DNA from: Bradyrhizobium cajani
Lineage (GTDB): Bacteria > Pseudomonadota > Alphaproteobacteria > Rhizobiales > Xanthobacteraceae
Direction: 5' to 3'
NCBI RefSeq assembly: GCF_009759665.1
Contig: NZ_WQNE01000015.1
Span: 62,001-126,000 of the forward strand
Length of the DNA stretch: 64,000 nucleotides
The notes beneath the pieces were generated by a model. The model saw only the letters and a list, made by a program, of their open reading frames with translations, made no database searches and had not been told where the DNA came from. The position numbers were made by a program, and so were the translations under genes. Positions 35,131 through 44,098 of the stretch are shown in pieces. How positions within the stretch are numbered: position 1 is the stretch's first letter; every line of letters starts with the position of its first letter.

Positions 35131-36033
35131 TCAGAGCTTCGGTTCGCCGAGGCCGGACAGACGCTCGATATGCTTGACGGTCGCGATGAAGTCGGTCTCG
35201 CCGTCGCCCTGTGCGACCAGCGAGCCATAGGTCTCGCGCACTTGCGCGGCGAGTTGAAGCGGCACGCCGACGGCGTGACCGGCGCCGAGGATGAGATCGA
35301 GGTCCTTGGCCATCTGCTTGCAGGAGAAGGTGGATTCGAAATCACGCGTGCGCAGCGGCGCGGTCTTGTACTTCACCATGGGAGAAGCCACCGCGCTGTC
35401 GTCCAGCACTTTCAAGATGTCCTGCCAGGCGATGCCGCCCTTGCGCGCCAGTGCCAGGCTCTCGGCCATCATGGCCGCCGACACCGCGATCATCAGGTTG
35501 ACGGAGAGTTTTGCATAGCGCGCTTCCTCGGCCGGTCCGAGATAGGTCTGGGCGCGGGTAAAAGCGGCGAACACTGGCTTTGTGTTGTCGAAGGCGTCCT
35601 TCGGCCCCGAGACGAAGCAGGTCAGCGCGCCGGTATGAACGATGCTGGCGTTGCCGGAGACCGGCGAGCGAAGATAGGCAATGCCGCGCGCCTGCGCAGC
35701 GGCGGCGACCTCGGTGGAGGCCTCGACGCTCACGGTACTGGTCTCGATGAGCACAGCTCCGGGCGCCATCGCAGCGATGAGGCCGGCGGGGCCGAGCAAC
35801 GCACCGCGCAAGGCAGCGTCATCGGGCAGGGACGTGACGACGGTAGCCTTGCCGCTCACGGCCTCGGCCGGTGAGGCGGCAATCGAAATGCCTTGTGCGC
35901 GCGCCTCGTTGATCCGTGCTGCGCTCTGATCGAACGCGGTGACGGCATAACCGGCCTTGGCGACGAGCACCGACATCGGCAGGCCCATCTTGCCGATCCC
36001 GATGAAAGCGACCTTTTTCGAAGTGTCTGTCAT
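35131..36033 (-). CDS. NAD(P)-dependent beta-hydroxyacid dehydrogenase family protein
   Basis: 300 residues of the 3-hydroxyisobutyrate/6-phosphogluconate dehydrogenase superfamily. The N-terminal Rossmann motif is VAFIGIGKMGLPMSVLVAK. Substrate-binding SPVSGNASIVHTGALT stands where the family has SGG..GA, and the catalytic lysine is probably in YAKLSVNLMIAV. The C-terminal all-alpha domain contains KDLDLILGAGHAVGVPL. It probably oxidises a hydroxyacid or reduces a semialdehyde in the pathway; true 3-hydroxyisobutyrate dehydrogenase activity is not indicated because no valine-pathway genes are near. Confidence 0.88.
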   Translation of the reverse strand: MTDTSKKVAFIGIGKMGLPMSVLVAKAGYAVTAFDQSAARINEARAQGISIAASPAEAVSGKATVVTSLPDDAALRGALLGPAGLIAAMAPGAVLIETSTVSVEASTEVAAAAQARGIAYLRSPVSGNASIVHTGALTCFVSGPKDAFDNTKPVFAAFTRAQTYLGPAEEARYAKLSVNLMIAVSAAMMAESLALARKGGIAWQDILKVLDDSAVASPMVKYKTAPLRTRDFESTFSCKQMAKDLDLILGAGHAVGVPLQLAAQVRETYGSLVAQGDGETDFIATVKHIERLSGLGEPKL

Positions 36034-36054
36034 TGTTCTTGTCCGTTGGCGCCG

Positions 36055-37422
36055 CTAGGCGGCGCGTCCCTGTCGTTCGATGGCCTGCACTAGCCGCCGG
36101 CCGGATTGCGCGAGCAGCTGCTTCTTCGTCTCCAGCCCGTCAACCAGCAATTGGCCGTTGCGCTTCTTCCAGGTGCCACCGATCATGACGGCCTCGATGT
36201 TGGCGAGGCTCGTCTGCATCACGACGGTCGCGACGGGATCGTGCACCGGGAAGAGGTTGAGATCGGACGCGTTGATGATGACAAGGTCGGCGAGCTTGCC
36301 CGGCGTCAGCGACCCGATCTGGCTCTCGCGGCCGAGCATGCGCGCGCCTTCGGTCGTGATCCAGCGCAGCGCTTCGCGAACGGGGATCGTGGTCGTCGCC
36401 GGAATCGTGCCGCTCGCTTTTCGCGTCTCGGCATTGTCGAGCGCCCGCTGCATCGACAGCGCGACGCGTGCGGCAGAAAAGAGATCGCCGGCCAGCACGG
36501 ATTCCAGATCGATGCCGATCGTCGGCCGAACGCCGCGCTTCAGCAGCCGTCCGGTGATCGGAAAACCGTGGCCCTGGATCATCTCGTTCTCCGGCGTGAC
36601 CGAGAAGGACACGCCGAGATCGACCATCCGATCCAAGAGATCATCAGGCAGGTCGTTGCCATGGACGATGTTGATGCCCGCGCCGACCAGCCCCGCGTCG
36701 ATCAGTTTCTCCCAGCCACCAGGCGTCTTGGCCGGGCCGCCACCCTGATGCATCGATGCGATCAGCTTCAGGTCTCGCGCCAGGCGGAAATCGTGCATGG
36801 CGACGTCGAGGGTCGAATAATGCGGGCCGAGGATCGCAAGCCCGAGCGTCACGAGTCCGTCGCGGTCGGCGAGGGGGCCAGCCAGCAGCCGCTCGACTTC
36901 GCGGCGCGGATGCGGGATCTCGGAGAAATGCGGCTCGCCCGGCTTCGGCTCCGGTTTCGGCGATCCGTGGAAAAACGCGGCACGGATGCCGCTCTCGATC
37001 AGGCCGCGCACTGCGGCATCGGTGTGATCGGGCGTCGGATTATTGTGGCACCAGTCGACCAGCGTGGTGGTGCCGCAATTGATCTGGTTCAGCGCGCCGA
37101 CGAGGGTCGCGATGTGGATGTCCTCGGGCCGGAACACGGTCGCGAGCCCGGCATGCATGCGGCGGAAATATTCCAGCAGCGTCCAGTTCGCGGCATAGCC
37201 GCGCAAGCCCGTTTGCCAGGTGTGCATGTGCGCGTTGATGAGGCCGGGGATGACGATGCGCCCGGTGCCGTCAACGATCTCTGCCTCGCCGCTGCCGAGG
37301 TCGATCGACGGCCGCACGTCGGCGATACGGCTGCCCTCAACCAGCACGTCGCAGGTAGCGAAGTCGCCGATCGCGTCATCCATGCTGATGACGGTCGCGG
37401 ATCTGATCAGCGTGCGCGGCAT
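36055..37422 (-). CDS. Amidohydrolase (ATZ/TRZ, chlorohydrolase/deaminase group)
   Basis: 455 residues, TIM-barrel metal hydrolase. The composite beta domain opens with RTLIRSATVISMDD. The first metal site is INAHMHTW, followed by GTTTLVDWCHNN, MHQGG, NIVHGNDL and a late Asp in IGIDLES. The C-terminal SLTPGKLADLVIINA is the usual closing beta-domain motif. The group contains deaminases and dechlorinases of triazines, cytosine, guanine and S-adenosylhomocysteine. Its place between maleylacetate reductase and a dehydrogenase suggests removal of an amino or similar group from the pathway substrate (inference). Confidence 0.88.
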   Translation of the reverse strand: MPRTLIRSATVISMDDAIGDFATCDVLVEGSRIADVRPSIDLGSGEAEIVDGTGRIVIPGLINAHMHTWQTGLRGYAANWTLLEYFRRMHAGLATVFRPEDIHIATLVGALNQINCGTTTLVDWCHNNPTPDHTDAAVRGLIESGIRAAFFHGSPKPEPKPGEPHFSEIPHPRREVERLLAGPLADRDGLVTLGLAILGPHYSTLDVAMHDFRLARDLKLIASMHQGGGPAKTPGGWEKLIDAGLVGAGINIVHGNDLPDDLLDRMVDLGVSFSVTPENEMIQGHGFPITGRLLKRGVRPTIGIDLESVLAGDLFSAARVALSMQRALDNAETRKASGTIPATTTIPVREALRWITTEGARMLGRESQIGSLTPGKLADLVIINASDLNLFPVHDPVATVVMQTSLANIEAVMIGGTWKKRNGQLLVDGLETKKQLLAQSGRRLVQAIERQGRAA

Positions 37423-37426
37423 CGTC

Positions 37427-38506
37427 TCACGCCGCCGCTTTGATGGCGCTGGGCGGCTCGCCGGCCCAGGCGCGGGCGATCAGGTCGCGAATGGCGTTTC
37501 GTTCGAGCGGACGCGGATTCCAGTAGGCATTCGTCACCGCGAGATCGGCCGCTCTGTCGATGCCGCTCTCGGGCATCCCGACGTCGCGTAGCGCGACCTT
37601 CGCACCCAGTCGTTTCGCAAGTTCGAAAAGTCCCTGCGATGCGTCGGCAGCGCCGATCGCGCGCGAGATCCGCGCCATCGCGTCCGGCACAGCCGGTGCG
37701 TTGTAAGCCAGCGCATGCGGCAGCACGATGGTGTGGGTTTCGGCGTGCGGCAAATCGAAGGTGCCGCCGAGCGTGTGACAGAGCTTGTGATGCAGCGCCA
37801 TGCCGACGGTGCCGAGGCAGACGCCGCACAGCCAGGCGCCATAGAGCGCCTCGGTCCGGGCCTCGCGATCGTCGCTCCTGGCGGCGATGGCGGGCAGGGC
37901 GCGGGCCAGCGCGCGGATGCCTTCTTCCGCCATCAGCGAGGTCACGGGATTGGTGTCGCGCGCGTAAAGCGCCTCCACAGCATGCGCGATCGCGTTGATG
38001 CCGGATGTCGCGGCGAGGGCCGCCGGCAACGTCAGGGTGAGGTCGACATCGTAGATCACGGTCTCCGGCAGCACGGCCGCATCGCGCACCGTGGTCTTCA
38101 GGCCGTTCTCGGTCTGGCCGACGATCGGCGTCATCTCCGAGCCGGCATAGGTGGTGGGGATGCAGAGCTGATTGACGCCGGTGCGCAAGGCGAGGGCCTT
38201 GCCAAGGCCCGTGGTCGAACCGCCGCCGAGCGAGACGACGCAGTCGGCCTCGCACGCCTTCATGGCCGCGAGGGCGCGCTCGGTGACCTCGACCGGGGTG
38301 TGCATGGTGGCGCCGGAGAAAAGTCCGGCATGGAGCGGGCCAAGCGCGGCCCCTAGGCTCTCGCCTTGCGCCTCCTGCTGCGGCGTCGTCAGCACCAGTG
38401 CGCGCTTGCCGCCGAGCCGCTCCACCTCGGCTTTGGCCGAGGCAAGCGTACCGCTGCCGAACACGACGCGGCAGGGCAGGTTTTCAAAGGTGAACGAACC
38501 GATCAT
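37427..38506 (-). CDS. Maleylacetate reductase
   Basis: 359 residues, iron-type alcohol dehydrogenase fold. It reduces maleylacetate to 3-oxoadipate with NAD(P)H. Seen: NADH-binding CVVSLGGGSTTGLGKALAL and CIPTTYAGSEMTPIVGQT, the metal-site helix GINAIAHAVEALYA, and HHKLCHTLGGTFDLPHAET, a block characteristic of maleylacetate reductases. The ATG at 38506 overlaps the stop of the Dabb gene in ATGA form; the longer open frame upstream is not coding. With the dioxygenase in the same operon it completes the lower hydroxyquinol pathway. Confidence 0.93.
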   Translation of the reverse strand: MIGSFTFENLPCRVVFGSGTLASAKAEVERLGGKRALVLTTPQQEAQGESLGAALGPLHAGLFSGATMHTPVEVTERALAAMKACEADCVVSLGGGSTTGLGKALALRTGVNQLCIPTTYAGSEMTPIVGQTENGLKTTVRDAAVLPETVIYDVDLTLTLPAALAATSGINAIAHAVEALYARDTNPVTSLMAEEGIRALARALPAIAARSDDREARTEALYGAWLCGVCLGTVGMALHHKLCHTLGGTFDLPHAETHTIVLPHALAYNAPAVPDAMARISRAIGAADASQGLFELAKRLGAKVALRDVGMPESGIDRAADLAVTNAYWNPRPLERNAIRDLIARAWAGEPPSAIKAAA

Positions 38507-38826
38507 GCGCCGGTCTCTTTGATGGGATAATCGACCTGGAAACGCCCGATCCGCAAGTCGCCAAGCGCCTCGCGGACGCGCAGATGTTCCGGGTGGGTGG
38601 CATAGGCCGCCAGCGCGGCCTGGTTGGCGAATTCGGAGAACAACACCACGTCGCAGGCGTAGTCGACATCGCTGACGTCCACGCCGACTTCGATATGGAT
38701 AAGGCCGTCGATCCGGCCGCGCAGGCCCTCGAACAGGGTCTTGACCTTGACCCGGGCGGCGGAGCGCTCCTCGGGGGTCTCCCCGCGCAGCCGCCACATC
38801 ACGATGTGCCTGATCGGGCCCGACAT
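38503..38826 (-). CDS. Dabb-domain (stress-responsive A/B barrel) protein
   Basis: 107 residues: MSGPIRHIVMWRLRGETPE, then IEVGVDVSDVDYACDVVLF and YATHPEHLRVREAL are the family strands and helix with the conserved His (RHIVMW) and HPEH. Dabb proteins are small dimeric barrels; some are cyclases or isomerases in aromatic or polyketide metabolism. It is the first gene of the ten-gene minus-strand operon, with GAGG about nine bases before the ATG. Its exact role is unknown; a lactone or dienol isomerase-like step is possible (inference). Confidence 0.88.
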   Translation of the reverse strand: MSGPIRHIVMWRLRGETPEERSAARVKVKTLFEGLRGRIDGLIHIEVGVDVSDVDYACDVVLFSEFANQAALAAYATHPEHLRVREALGDLRIGRFQVDYPIKETGA

Positions 38827-38873
38827 TTCCTGATTTCCTCGCCTGCGATTTGCTTCGTTAGCGTCATTTTGCC

Positions 38874-38930
38874 TTGCAGAAATCGGAAATAAAGGTCAAA
38901 ATTTGTAAGTCTCTTTTCCTTATTCTGCAA
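38874..38930. promoter_or_regulatory. Candidate LysR operator pair in the divergent promoter region
   Basis: TTGCAGAA (38874-38881) and its reverse complement TTCTGCAA (38923-38930) lie 49 bases apart centre to centre in the AT-rich gap between the Dabb operon and the LysR gene. The right-hand copy ends two bases before the LysR start codon, suited to autorepression. The spacing resembles recognition and activation sites of LysR regulators. Confidence 0.45.
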
Positions 38931-38932
38931 AA

Positions 38933-39856
38933 ATGGACCGGCTGCTCCAACTCGAGGTCTTCTCCAAAACCGCTGAACTCGGCAGTCTTTCCAAGGCTGC
39001 CGAAATCCTGCGGATGTCGAACGCGGCCGCGAGCCGTCATCTCAGTGCGCTGGAGGAGCGGCTTGCGGTCCGGCTGATCGAGCGCAACACGCGCCGCCAA
39101 TGGCTGACCGAAGCAGGGCAGGAGCTGTTGCAGCGTTGCAGCACGCTGTTGAACGAGCTCGCCGAGGCGGAAGACGCCGTCTCCGACCGCGCGCTATCGC
39201 CGAAGGGCATGCTGCGCGTGACGAGCTCGCTGTCCTTCGCGATGATCTACCTCGCGCCGATGCTGCCCGCCTTCCGCGCGCTCTATCCCAATCTCAACGT
39301 GCAGATCATCAGCGCAAACCGCTACCCCGACTTCATCGAGGCCGGCATTGACGTCGCGATCCGCACGCGGGAGCACGAGCCGGATTCCAACATCATCGTC
39401 CGCCGCATCGGCCAGATGCATCGTGTGCTCGCGGCGGCTCCGTCCTACCTTGAGAAGCACGGCCGGCCGGAGCATCCCACCGATCTCGCCCGCCACAACA
39501 TGCTGATCTACAATCTCGCCAATGATCCCTATTCGCTGCGGCTGAGCCAGGGCAGCACGACGCAGACGGTCCGGATCGCGCCGACGCTCGACAGCAATGA
39601 CGGCCAGATCATCTGCGGTGCAGCGCGCGCAGGGCTCGGCATCCTGATCCAGCCGCTTTACATCGTGCAGGGCGATATCGCGGCCGGCCGGCTGGTGCCC
39701 GTCCTGAAGGGCTGGGAGCTGCCGCTGCTCACCATGAACATCGCCTATCAAAACCGCGTCAGGCTGCCGGCCAAGATCAGGGTGTTTTCCGACTTCCTGG
39801 TCAGCCACATCCGCGAGCATTCGGAGCCGGGGATCTGGATCGACGCGGCGAAGTGA
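38933..39856 (+). CDS. LysR family transcriptional regulator
   Basis: 307 residues. The N-terminal winged helix-turn-helix reads FSKTAELGSLSKAAEILRM and SNAAASRHLSALEERLAVR, closest to the CrgA/DsdC-like group of LysR proteins. The C-terminal effector domain begins around GMLRVTSSLSFAMIYLAP and contains DVAIRTREHEPDSNIIVRR. It is transcribed divergently from the hydroxyquinol operon and is followed after 13 bases by xylulokinase, so it probably controls one or both directions. The effector could be a pathway intermediate (inference). Confidence 0.93.
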   Translation: MDRLLQLEVFSKTAELGSLSKAAEILRMSNAAASRHLSALEERLAVRLIERNTRRQWLTEAGQELLQRCSTLLNELAEAEDAVSDRALSPKGMLRVTSSLSFAMIYLAPMLPAFRALYPNLNVQIISANRYPDFIEAGIDVAIRTREHEPDSNIIVRRIGQMHRVLAAAPSYLEKHGRPEHPTDLARHNMLIYNLANDPYSLRLSQGSTTQTVRIAPTLDSNDGQIICGAARAGLGILIQPLYIVQGDIAAGRLVPVLKGWELPLLTMNIAYQNRVRLPAKIRVFSDFLVSHIREHSEPGIWIDAAK

Positions 39857-39869
39857 ACGGAACGCATCC

Positions 39870-41315
39870 ATGTATCTCGGCATCGATCTCGGCACTTCGG
39901 CGGTCAAGACGGTTCTCGTCGACGGTGCCCAGCGCGTGATTGCAAGTGAGAGCCGGCCGCTCGCGACGGCGTCGCCGCAGCCCGGCTATTACGAGCAGGA
40001 CCCGGCGCAGTGGATCGACGCAACCTTTGCCACGCTGGACGCCCTGAAGGCGTCGCATGCCGACGCGTTGGCGGCGGTCGAAGGCATTGGACTGTCCGGC
40101 CAGATGCACGGCGCCACGCTGCTCGATGCGAGCGCGAGGCCGTTGCGGCCCTGCATCCTCTGGAACGATGGACGTTCCGCCGGCGAGTGTCGTGTGCTGG
40201 AACGACGCTGGCCCGACTTGCGTGCGACGACGGGCAACAAGGCGATGCCGGGATTCACCGCACCGAAGCTGCTTTGGATCGCGACCCACGAGCCTGACAT
40301 TTTTGCGGCGACGAAGCTCGTTCTGCTTCCAAAGGCCTACCTTCGCCTGGTGCTGAGTGGCGAGGCCATCGAGGACGTCTCGGATGCATCGGGAACGCTG
40401 TGGCTCGACGCAGCGCGCCGGGACTGGTCGGATGTGGCCCTGGCGGCGACCGGCCTGTCGCGCGATCACATGCCGCGTCTGGTCGAGGGATGTGCGCCCG
40501 CAACGACGCTGCGCGGCGAGCTCGCGCAGCGCTGGGGCATGCGCAGGCCGCCCATCATTGCGGGCGGTGCCGGCGACAATCCGGCGGGCGCCGTTGGCAT
40601 CGGCGCGATCCGGCCGGGAACCGCGTTCGTGTCGCTGGGAACCTCGGGTGCCTTGCTGGCACCAACCGGCACAATCGCCGCCAACCCGGACCGCGTGGTG
40701 CATACGTTCTGCCACGCCATTCCCGACATGTGGATTCAGGCTGGCGCGATCCTCTCGGCCGCCTCCTGCCTCGCCTGGATCGCGCGCCTGTTCGGCGTTG
40801 CGGAGGCCGAGTTGCTGGCGCCGCTTGGATCGCGGCCGCAGGCGCCGTCGCCCGTGAGCTTCCTGCCTTATCTCGCGGGTGAGCGGACGCCGCACGACGA
40901 TCCCGCCGTGCGCGGCATGCTCGATGGACTGAGCCATGGTACCGATCGCGGGATGATCGTGCAGGCCGTGCTCGAGGGCGTTGCCTTCGCGCTTGCCGAC
41001 TGCCGCGATGCGCTCGCGGGTGCCGGCATTGCGATCACGGAGGCCGATATCATCGGCGGCGGTTCACGGTCCCCGTTCTGGCTCTCGGTGCTGGCAAGCG
41101 TGCTGAATGTTCCGGTCCATCGCTTTGCCGGAGGTGAGACCGGCGCGGCGTTCGGTGCGGCGAGATTGGGGCGGCTTGCTGTCACGGGTGAGGCAACGGC
41201 CGCAGTGTGCACGCGGCCGCAGCGCATCGAGACGTTCGAACCTGACGCAGGGCTGACCGATGCCTATGCCGAGCGGCTTTCTGCCTGGCGCGAACTGTAT
41301 CGGCCGCGCCACTAG
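39870..41315 (+). CDS. xylB: Xylulokinase (FGGY family)
   Basis: 481 residues. It phosphorylates D-xylulose to xylulose 5-phosphate for the pentose phosphate pathway. N-terminal ATP-site MYLGIDLGTSAVKTVLVDG, the xylulokinase-typical GLSGQMHGATLL and CILWNDGRS, the catalytic Asp in AGGAGDNPAGAVG, and C-terminal IGGGSRSPFWLSVLA are all present. No xylose isomerase or polyol dehydrogenase gene is near, so the source of xylulose (xylose, xylitol or arabitol) is unclear. It is coupled by a short 13-base gap to the LysR gene and precedes a ribose-type importer. Confidence 0.93.
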   Translation: MYLGIDLGTSAVKTVLVDGAQRVIASESRPLATASPQPGYYEQDPAQWIDATFATLDALKASHADALAAVEGIGLSGQMHGATLLDASARPLRPCILWNDGRSAGECRVLERRWPDLRATTGNKAMPGFTAPKLLWIATHEPDIFAATKLVLLPKAYLRLVLSGEAIEDVSDASGTLWLDAARRDWSDVALAATGLSRDHMPRLVEGCAPATTLRGELAQRWGMRRPPIIAGGAGDNPAGAVGIGAIRPGTAFVSLGTSGALLAPTGTIAANPDRVVHTFCHAIPDMWIQAGAILSAASCLAWIARLFGVAEAELLAPLGSRPQAPSPVSFLPYLAGERTPHDDPAVRGMLDGLSHGTDRGMIVQAVLEGVAFALADCRDALAGAGIAITEADIIGGGSRSPFWLSVLASVLNVPVHRFAGGETGAAFGAARLGRLAVTGEATAAVCTRPQRIETFEPDAGLTDAYAERLSAWRELYRPRH

Positions 41316-41445
41316 CATCGCCTCGGTGTTGCATTCTCGCGTGTTCGGTATTGCCCTGCGCCGCGGCCTTTTGTTTAATGCGTGAGCCGCGCTGACAAGA
41401 CGATCGAGACGCGGGTGGGAAACGCATTGTGCGCCGGGAGGCACG

Positions 41446-42969
41446 ATGAACGATCCGATCCTCGAGATGCGTGGGGTCTCAAAATCCTTCTTTGGCATCA
41501 AGGCGCTGCGCTCCGTCGATCTCACTGTCTATGCTGGCGAAATTCATGCCTTGATGGGTGAGAACGGCGCCGGAAAGTCGACGCTGATGAAGATCCTGTC
41601 CGGCGCCTACAGGCCTGATCCCGGCGGCGAGATCCGTATTGACGGACGGCCGGTACGGATCGAAGGCCCGCTCGGCGGCCGCGCCGCGGGCATCTCCATC
41701 ATCTACCAGGAGCTGTCGCTGGCCCCCAATCTCAGCGTTGCCGAGAATATCTATCTCGGCCGGGAGATGTCGCGATCAGGTCTGCTGGCGCGCAGCGCCA
41801 TGCGCGAGGGCGTCGGCCCGATCCTGAAGCGGCTGGGCGCGGACTTCCTGCCATCGACGCTGGTGGCGCATCTGTCCATGGGTCAGCGGCAACTCGTCGA
41901 GATCGCGCGTGCGCTGCACGCGAGATCAAGAATCCTGATCATGGATGAGCCGACCACCTCGTTGTCGGCCGCAGAAAGCGAGCGGCTGTTCGCGCTGATC
42001 CGCCAGCTTCGCTCCGAGGGGCTTGCCATCATCTACATCTCGCACCGCATGGACGAGGTCTACGCGCTCGGCGACCGCGTCACCGTGCTCCGCGACGGCC
42101 GGCTGGTCGGCTCCCTCGACAAGCAGGACATCCGCGCCGACACCATCGTTCGGCTGATGGTTGGACGTGATGTCTCCTCGTTCTACAAGAAGGATCACGA
42201 CCCGGAGGCGGGAAGGGGGCATCCCGTGCTCGCGGCGATCGACATGGCCGATGGCCTGCGCGTCAAGGGTTGCTCGCTGACCGTGCATGCGGGCGAGGTG
42301 GTCGGCCTCGCCGGCCTGATCGGAGCTGGTCGCACCGAGCTTGCGCATCTCATCATCGGCGCCGCACCGAGAACGTCGGGCCGTCTCGAACTTGAAGGCC
42401 ACCCGATCGACATTCGTAGCCCCGGCGCGGCGCTTGACGCCGGCATCGCCTATCTGACCGAGGACAGGAAGGCGCTCGGCCTGTTTCTCGACATGTCATG
42501 CCAGGACAACATCAATCTTGCGGTGCTTGGCCGCGATGCAAAGCTCGGCGGGTTCCTGGATCGTGACAAGGCGCGCGAGCGCGCCGACCGGGCCTTCGCG
42601 GGGCTCAGCATCCGCGCTGCCAATGTCGGCGTCGCCGCCGGTGGCCTGTCCGGCGGTAACCAGCAGAAGGTGCTGCTGTCGCGGCTTCTCGCCATTGCGC
42701 CAAAGGTGCTGATCCTCGACGAGCCGACGCGCGGCGTCGACGTCGGCGCCAAGTCCGAGATCTATTCGATCATCGACAATCTGGCCAAGGTCGGCGCCGC
42801 AATCCTGGTCATCTCGTCCGATCTGCCCGAGATCATCGGCATCTGCGACCGCGTCATCGTGATGCGGTCGGGACTTGTTGCGGGCGAGGTCAGGCGAACC
42901 GAGACGGCGCCGTTGAACCAGGAAGACATCATGACGCTTGCCACGGGGATGGAGCATCTCGATGCCTGA
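41446..42969 (+). CDS. Ribose/xylose-type ABC importer ATPase
   Basis: 507-residue double ATPase. Domain 1: Walker A GENGAGKST near residue 41, signature LSMGQRQLVEIARAL, Walker B ILIMDEPTTSLSA. Domain 2: degenerate GLIGAGRTELA, signature LSGGNQQKVLLSRLL, Walker B VLILDEPTRGVDVG. It has GGGAGG before the ATG and overlaps the permease gene by eight bases. Together with xylulokinase it suggests a pentose or pentitol importer. It resembles the ATPase of the other importer (31259-32782) but is not a recent copy of it. Confidence 0.94.
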   Translation: MNDPILEMRGVSKSFFGIKALRSVDLTVYAGEIHALMGENGAGKSTLMKILSGAYRPDPGGEIRIDGRPVRIEGPLGGRAAGISIIYQELSLAPNLSVAENIYLGREMSRSGLLARSAMREGVGPILKRLGADFLPSTLVAHLSMGQRQLVEIARALHARSRILIMDEPTTSLSAAESERLFALIRQLRSEGLAIIYISHRMDEVYALGDRVTVLRDGRLVGSLDKQDIRADTIVRLMVGRDVSSFYKKDHDPEAGRGHPVLAAIDMADGLRVKGCSLTVHAGEVVGLAGLIGAGRTELAHLIIGAAPRTSGRLELEGHPIDIRSPGAALDAGIAYLTEDRKALGLFLDMSCQDNINLAVLGRDAKLGGFLDRDKARERADRAFAGLSIRAANVGVAAGGLSGGNQQKVLLSRLLAIAPKVLILDEPTRGVDVGAKSEIYSIIDNLAKVGAAILVISSDLPEIIGICDRVIVMRSGLVAGEVRRTETAPLNQEDIMTLATGMEHLDA

Positions 42970-44002
42970 CAATGTTGCTTCGGAGGCCCAGCCCGCCCCG
43001 ACGACGACCAACGGTGCTGCCGCAGAGACAAAGCGCCAGCGGATGAGGGTGCTGATCAGTGCGCTCGGCATGCTGCCGGTCCTTTTGATTCTCTGTATCG
43101 GCTTCCACGTGCTGTCCGAGGGCCGCTTCTTCACGGGACAGAATCTCGGCATCGTGTTGCAGCAGGCCGCTGTCAACACCGTGCTCGCCGCGGGCATGAC
43201 CTTCGTCATCCTCACCGGCGGCATCGATCTCTCGGTCGGCTCGATCCTGGCGGCCTCCGCGATGGCCGGGCTGACGCTGTCCAAGCTGCCGGAACTCGGG
43301 ATGCTGTGGCTGCCGGCCGCGCTGCTCACGGGCCTTGGCTTCGGCGTCATCAACGGCGCGCTGATCGCGCTGCTCCGCCTGCCGCCGTTCATCGTCACGC
43401 TCGGCTCTCTCACCGCCGTACGCGGTCTGGCGCGACTGCTCGGGGCCGACACCACCGTCTTCAACCCTTCCATTCCCTACGCCTTCATCGGCAACGGATC
43501 GCTGACGATCATCCCCGGCGTCGCGTCGATCCCGTGGCTCTCGGTGATCGCCTTGCTCGTCATCCTCGTTTCGTGGCTGGTGCTGCGCCGGACCGTGCTC
43601 GGCGTGCACATCTACGCGGTGGGCGGCAATGAAAGCGCGGCGCGGCTGGCCGGCATCAAGGTCTGGGCCGTGCTGATCTTCGTCTACGGTGTCTCCGGGC
43701 TTTTCGCCGGGCTCGGCGGCGCCATGCAGGCGGCGCGGCTCTATGCGGCCAACGGCCTCCAGCTCGGCCAGTCCTACGAGCTCGATGCGATCACCGCCGT
43801 GATCCTCGGCGGCACCTCGTTCGTCGGCGGCATCGGCTCGATCTGGGGCACGCTGGTCGGCGCCTTGATCATCGCCGTCCTGTCGAACGGCCTCATCCTC
43901 ATCGGCGTCTCCGACATCTGGCAATATGTGATCAAGGGTCTGGTGATCATCGGCGCCGTGGCGCTCGACCGCTACCGGCTGCAGGGCTCTGCCAGGACTT
44001 GA
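42962..44002 (+). CDS. Ribose/xylose-type ABC importer permease
   Basis: 346 residues with a polar N-terminus of about 30 residues and about nine helices. It contains MTFVILTGGIDLSVGSILA (sugar-permease motif) and AVILGGTSFVGGIGSIWGT. The start at 42962 lies eight bases inside the ATPase gene; an earlier in-frame start at 42938 would give a longer overlap and has no advantage. It is the only permease in this module, so it probably forms a homodimer. Confidence 0.93.
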   Translation: MPDNVASEAQPAPTTTNGAAAETKRQRMRVLISALGMLPVLLILCIGFHVLSEGRFFTGQNLGIVLQQAAVNTVLAAGMTFVILTGGIDLSVGSILAASAMAGLTLSKLPELGMLWLPAALLTGLGFGVINGALIALLRLPPFIVTLGSLTAVRGLARLLGADTTVFNPSIPYAFIGNGSLTIIPGVASIPWLSVIALLVILVSWLVLRRTVLGVHIYAVGGNESAARLAGIKVWAVLIFVYGVSGLFAGLGGAMQAARLYAANGLQLGQSYELDAITAVILGGTSFVGGIGSIWGTLVGALIIAVLSNGLILIGVSDIWQYVIKGLVIIGAVALDRYRLQGSART

Positions 44003-44043
44003 AGGGCCCGGCGCGCCCCCGAGTGCGCGTCGTTTGAGATTCC

Positions 44044-44086
44044 GTTGCGGCAACTGGTCTGCCGTGCCGGGGATGAAGACAGACCA
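44044..44086 (+). promoter_or_regulatory. Paired hairpins before the binding-protein gene
   Basis: GTTGC-G-GCAAC (44044-44054) is followed by TGGTCTG (44055-44061) pairing with CAGACCA (44080-44086), directly before the GGGAGG ribosome site. Such intercistronic stem-loops in importer operons often stabilise the binding-protein mRNA; that role is inferred. Confidence 0.4.
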
Positions 44087-44098
44087 GGGAGGAAGCCA

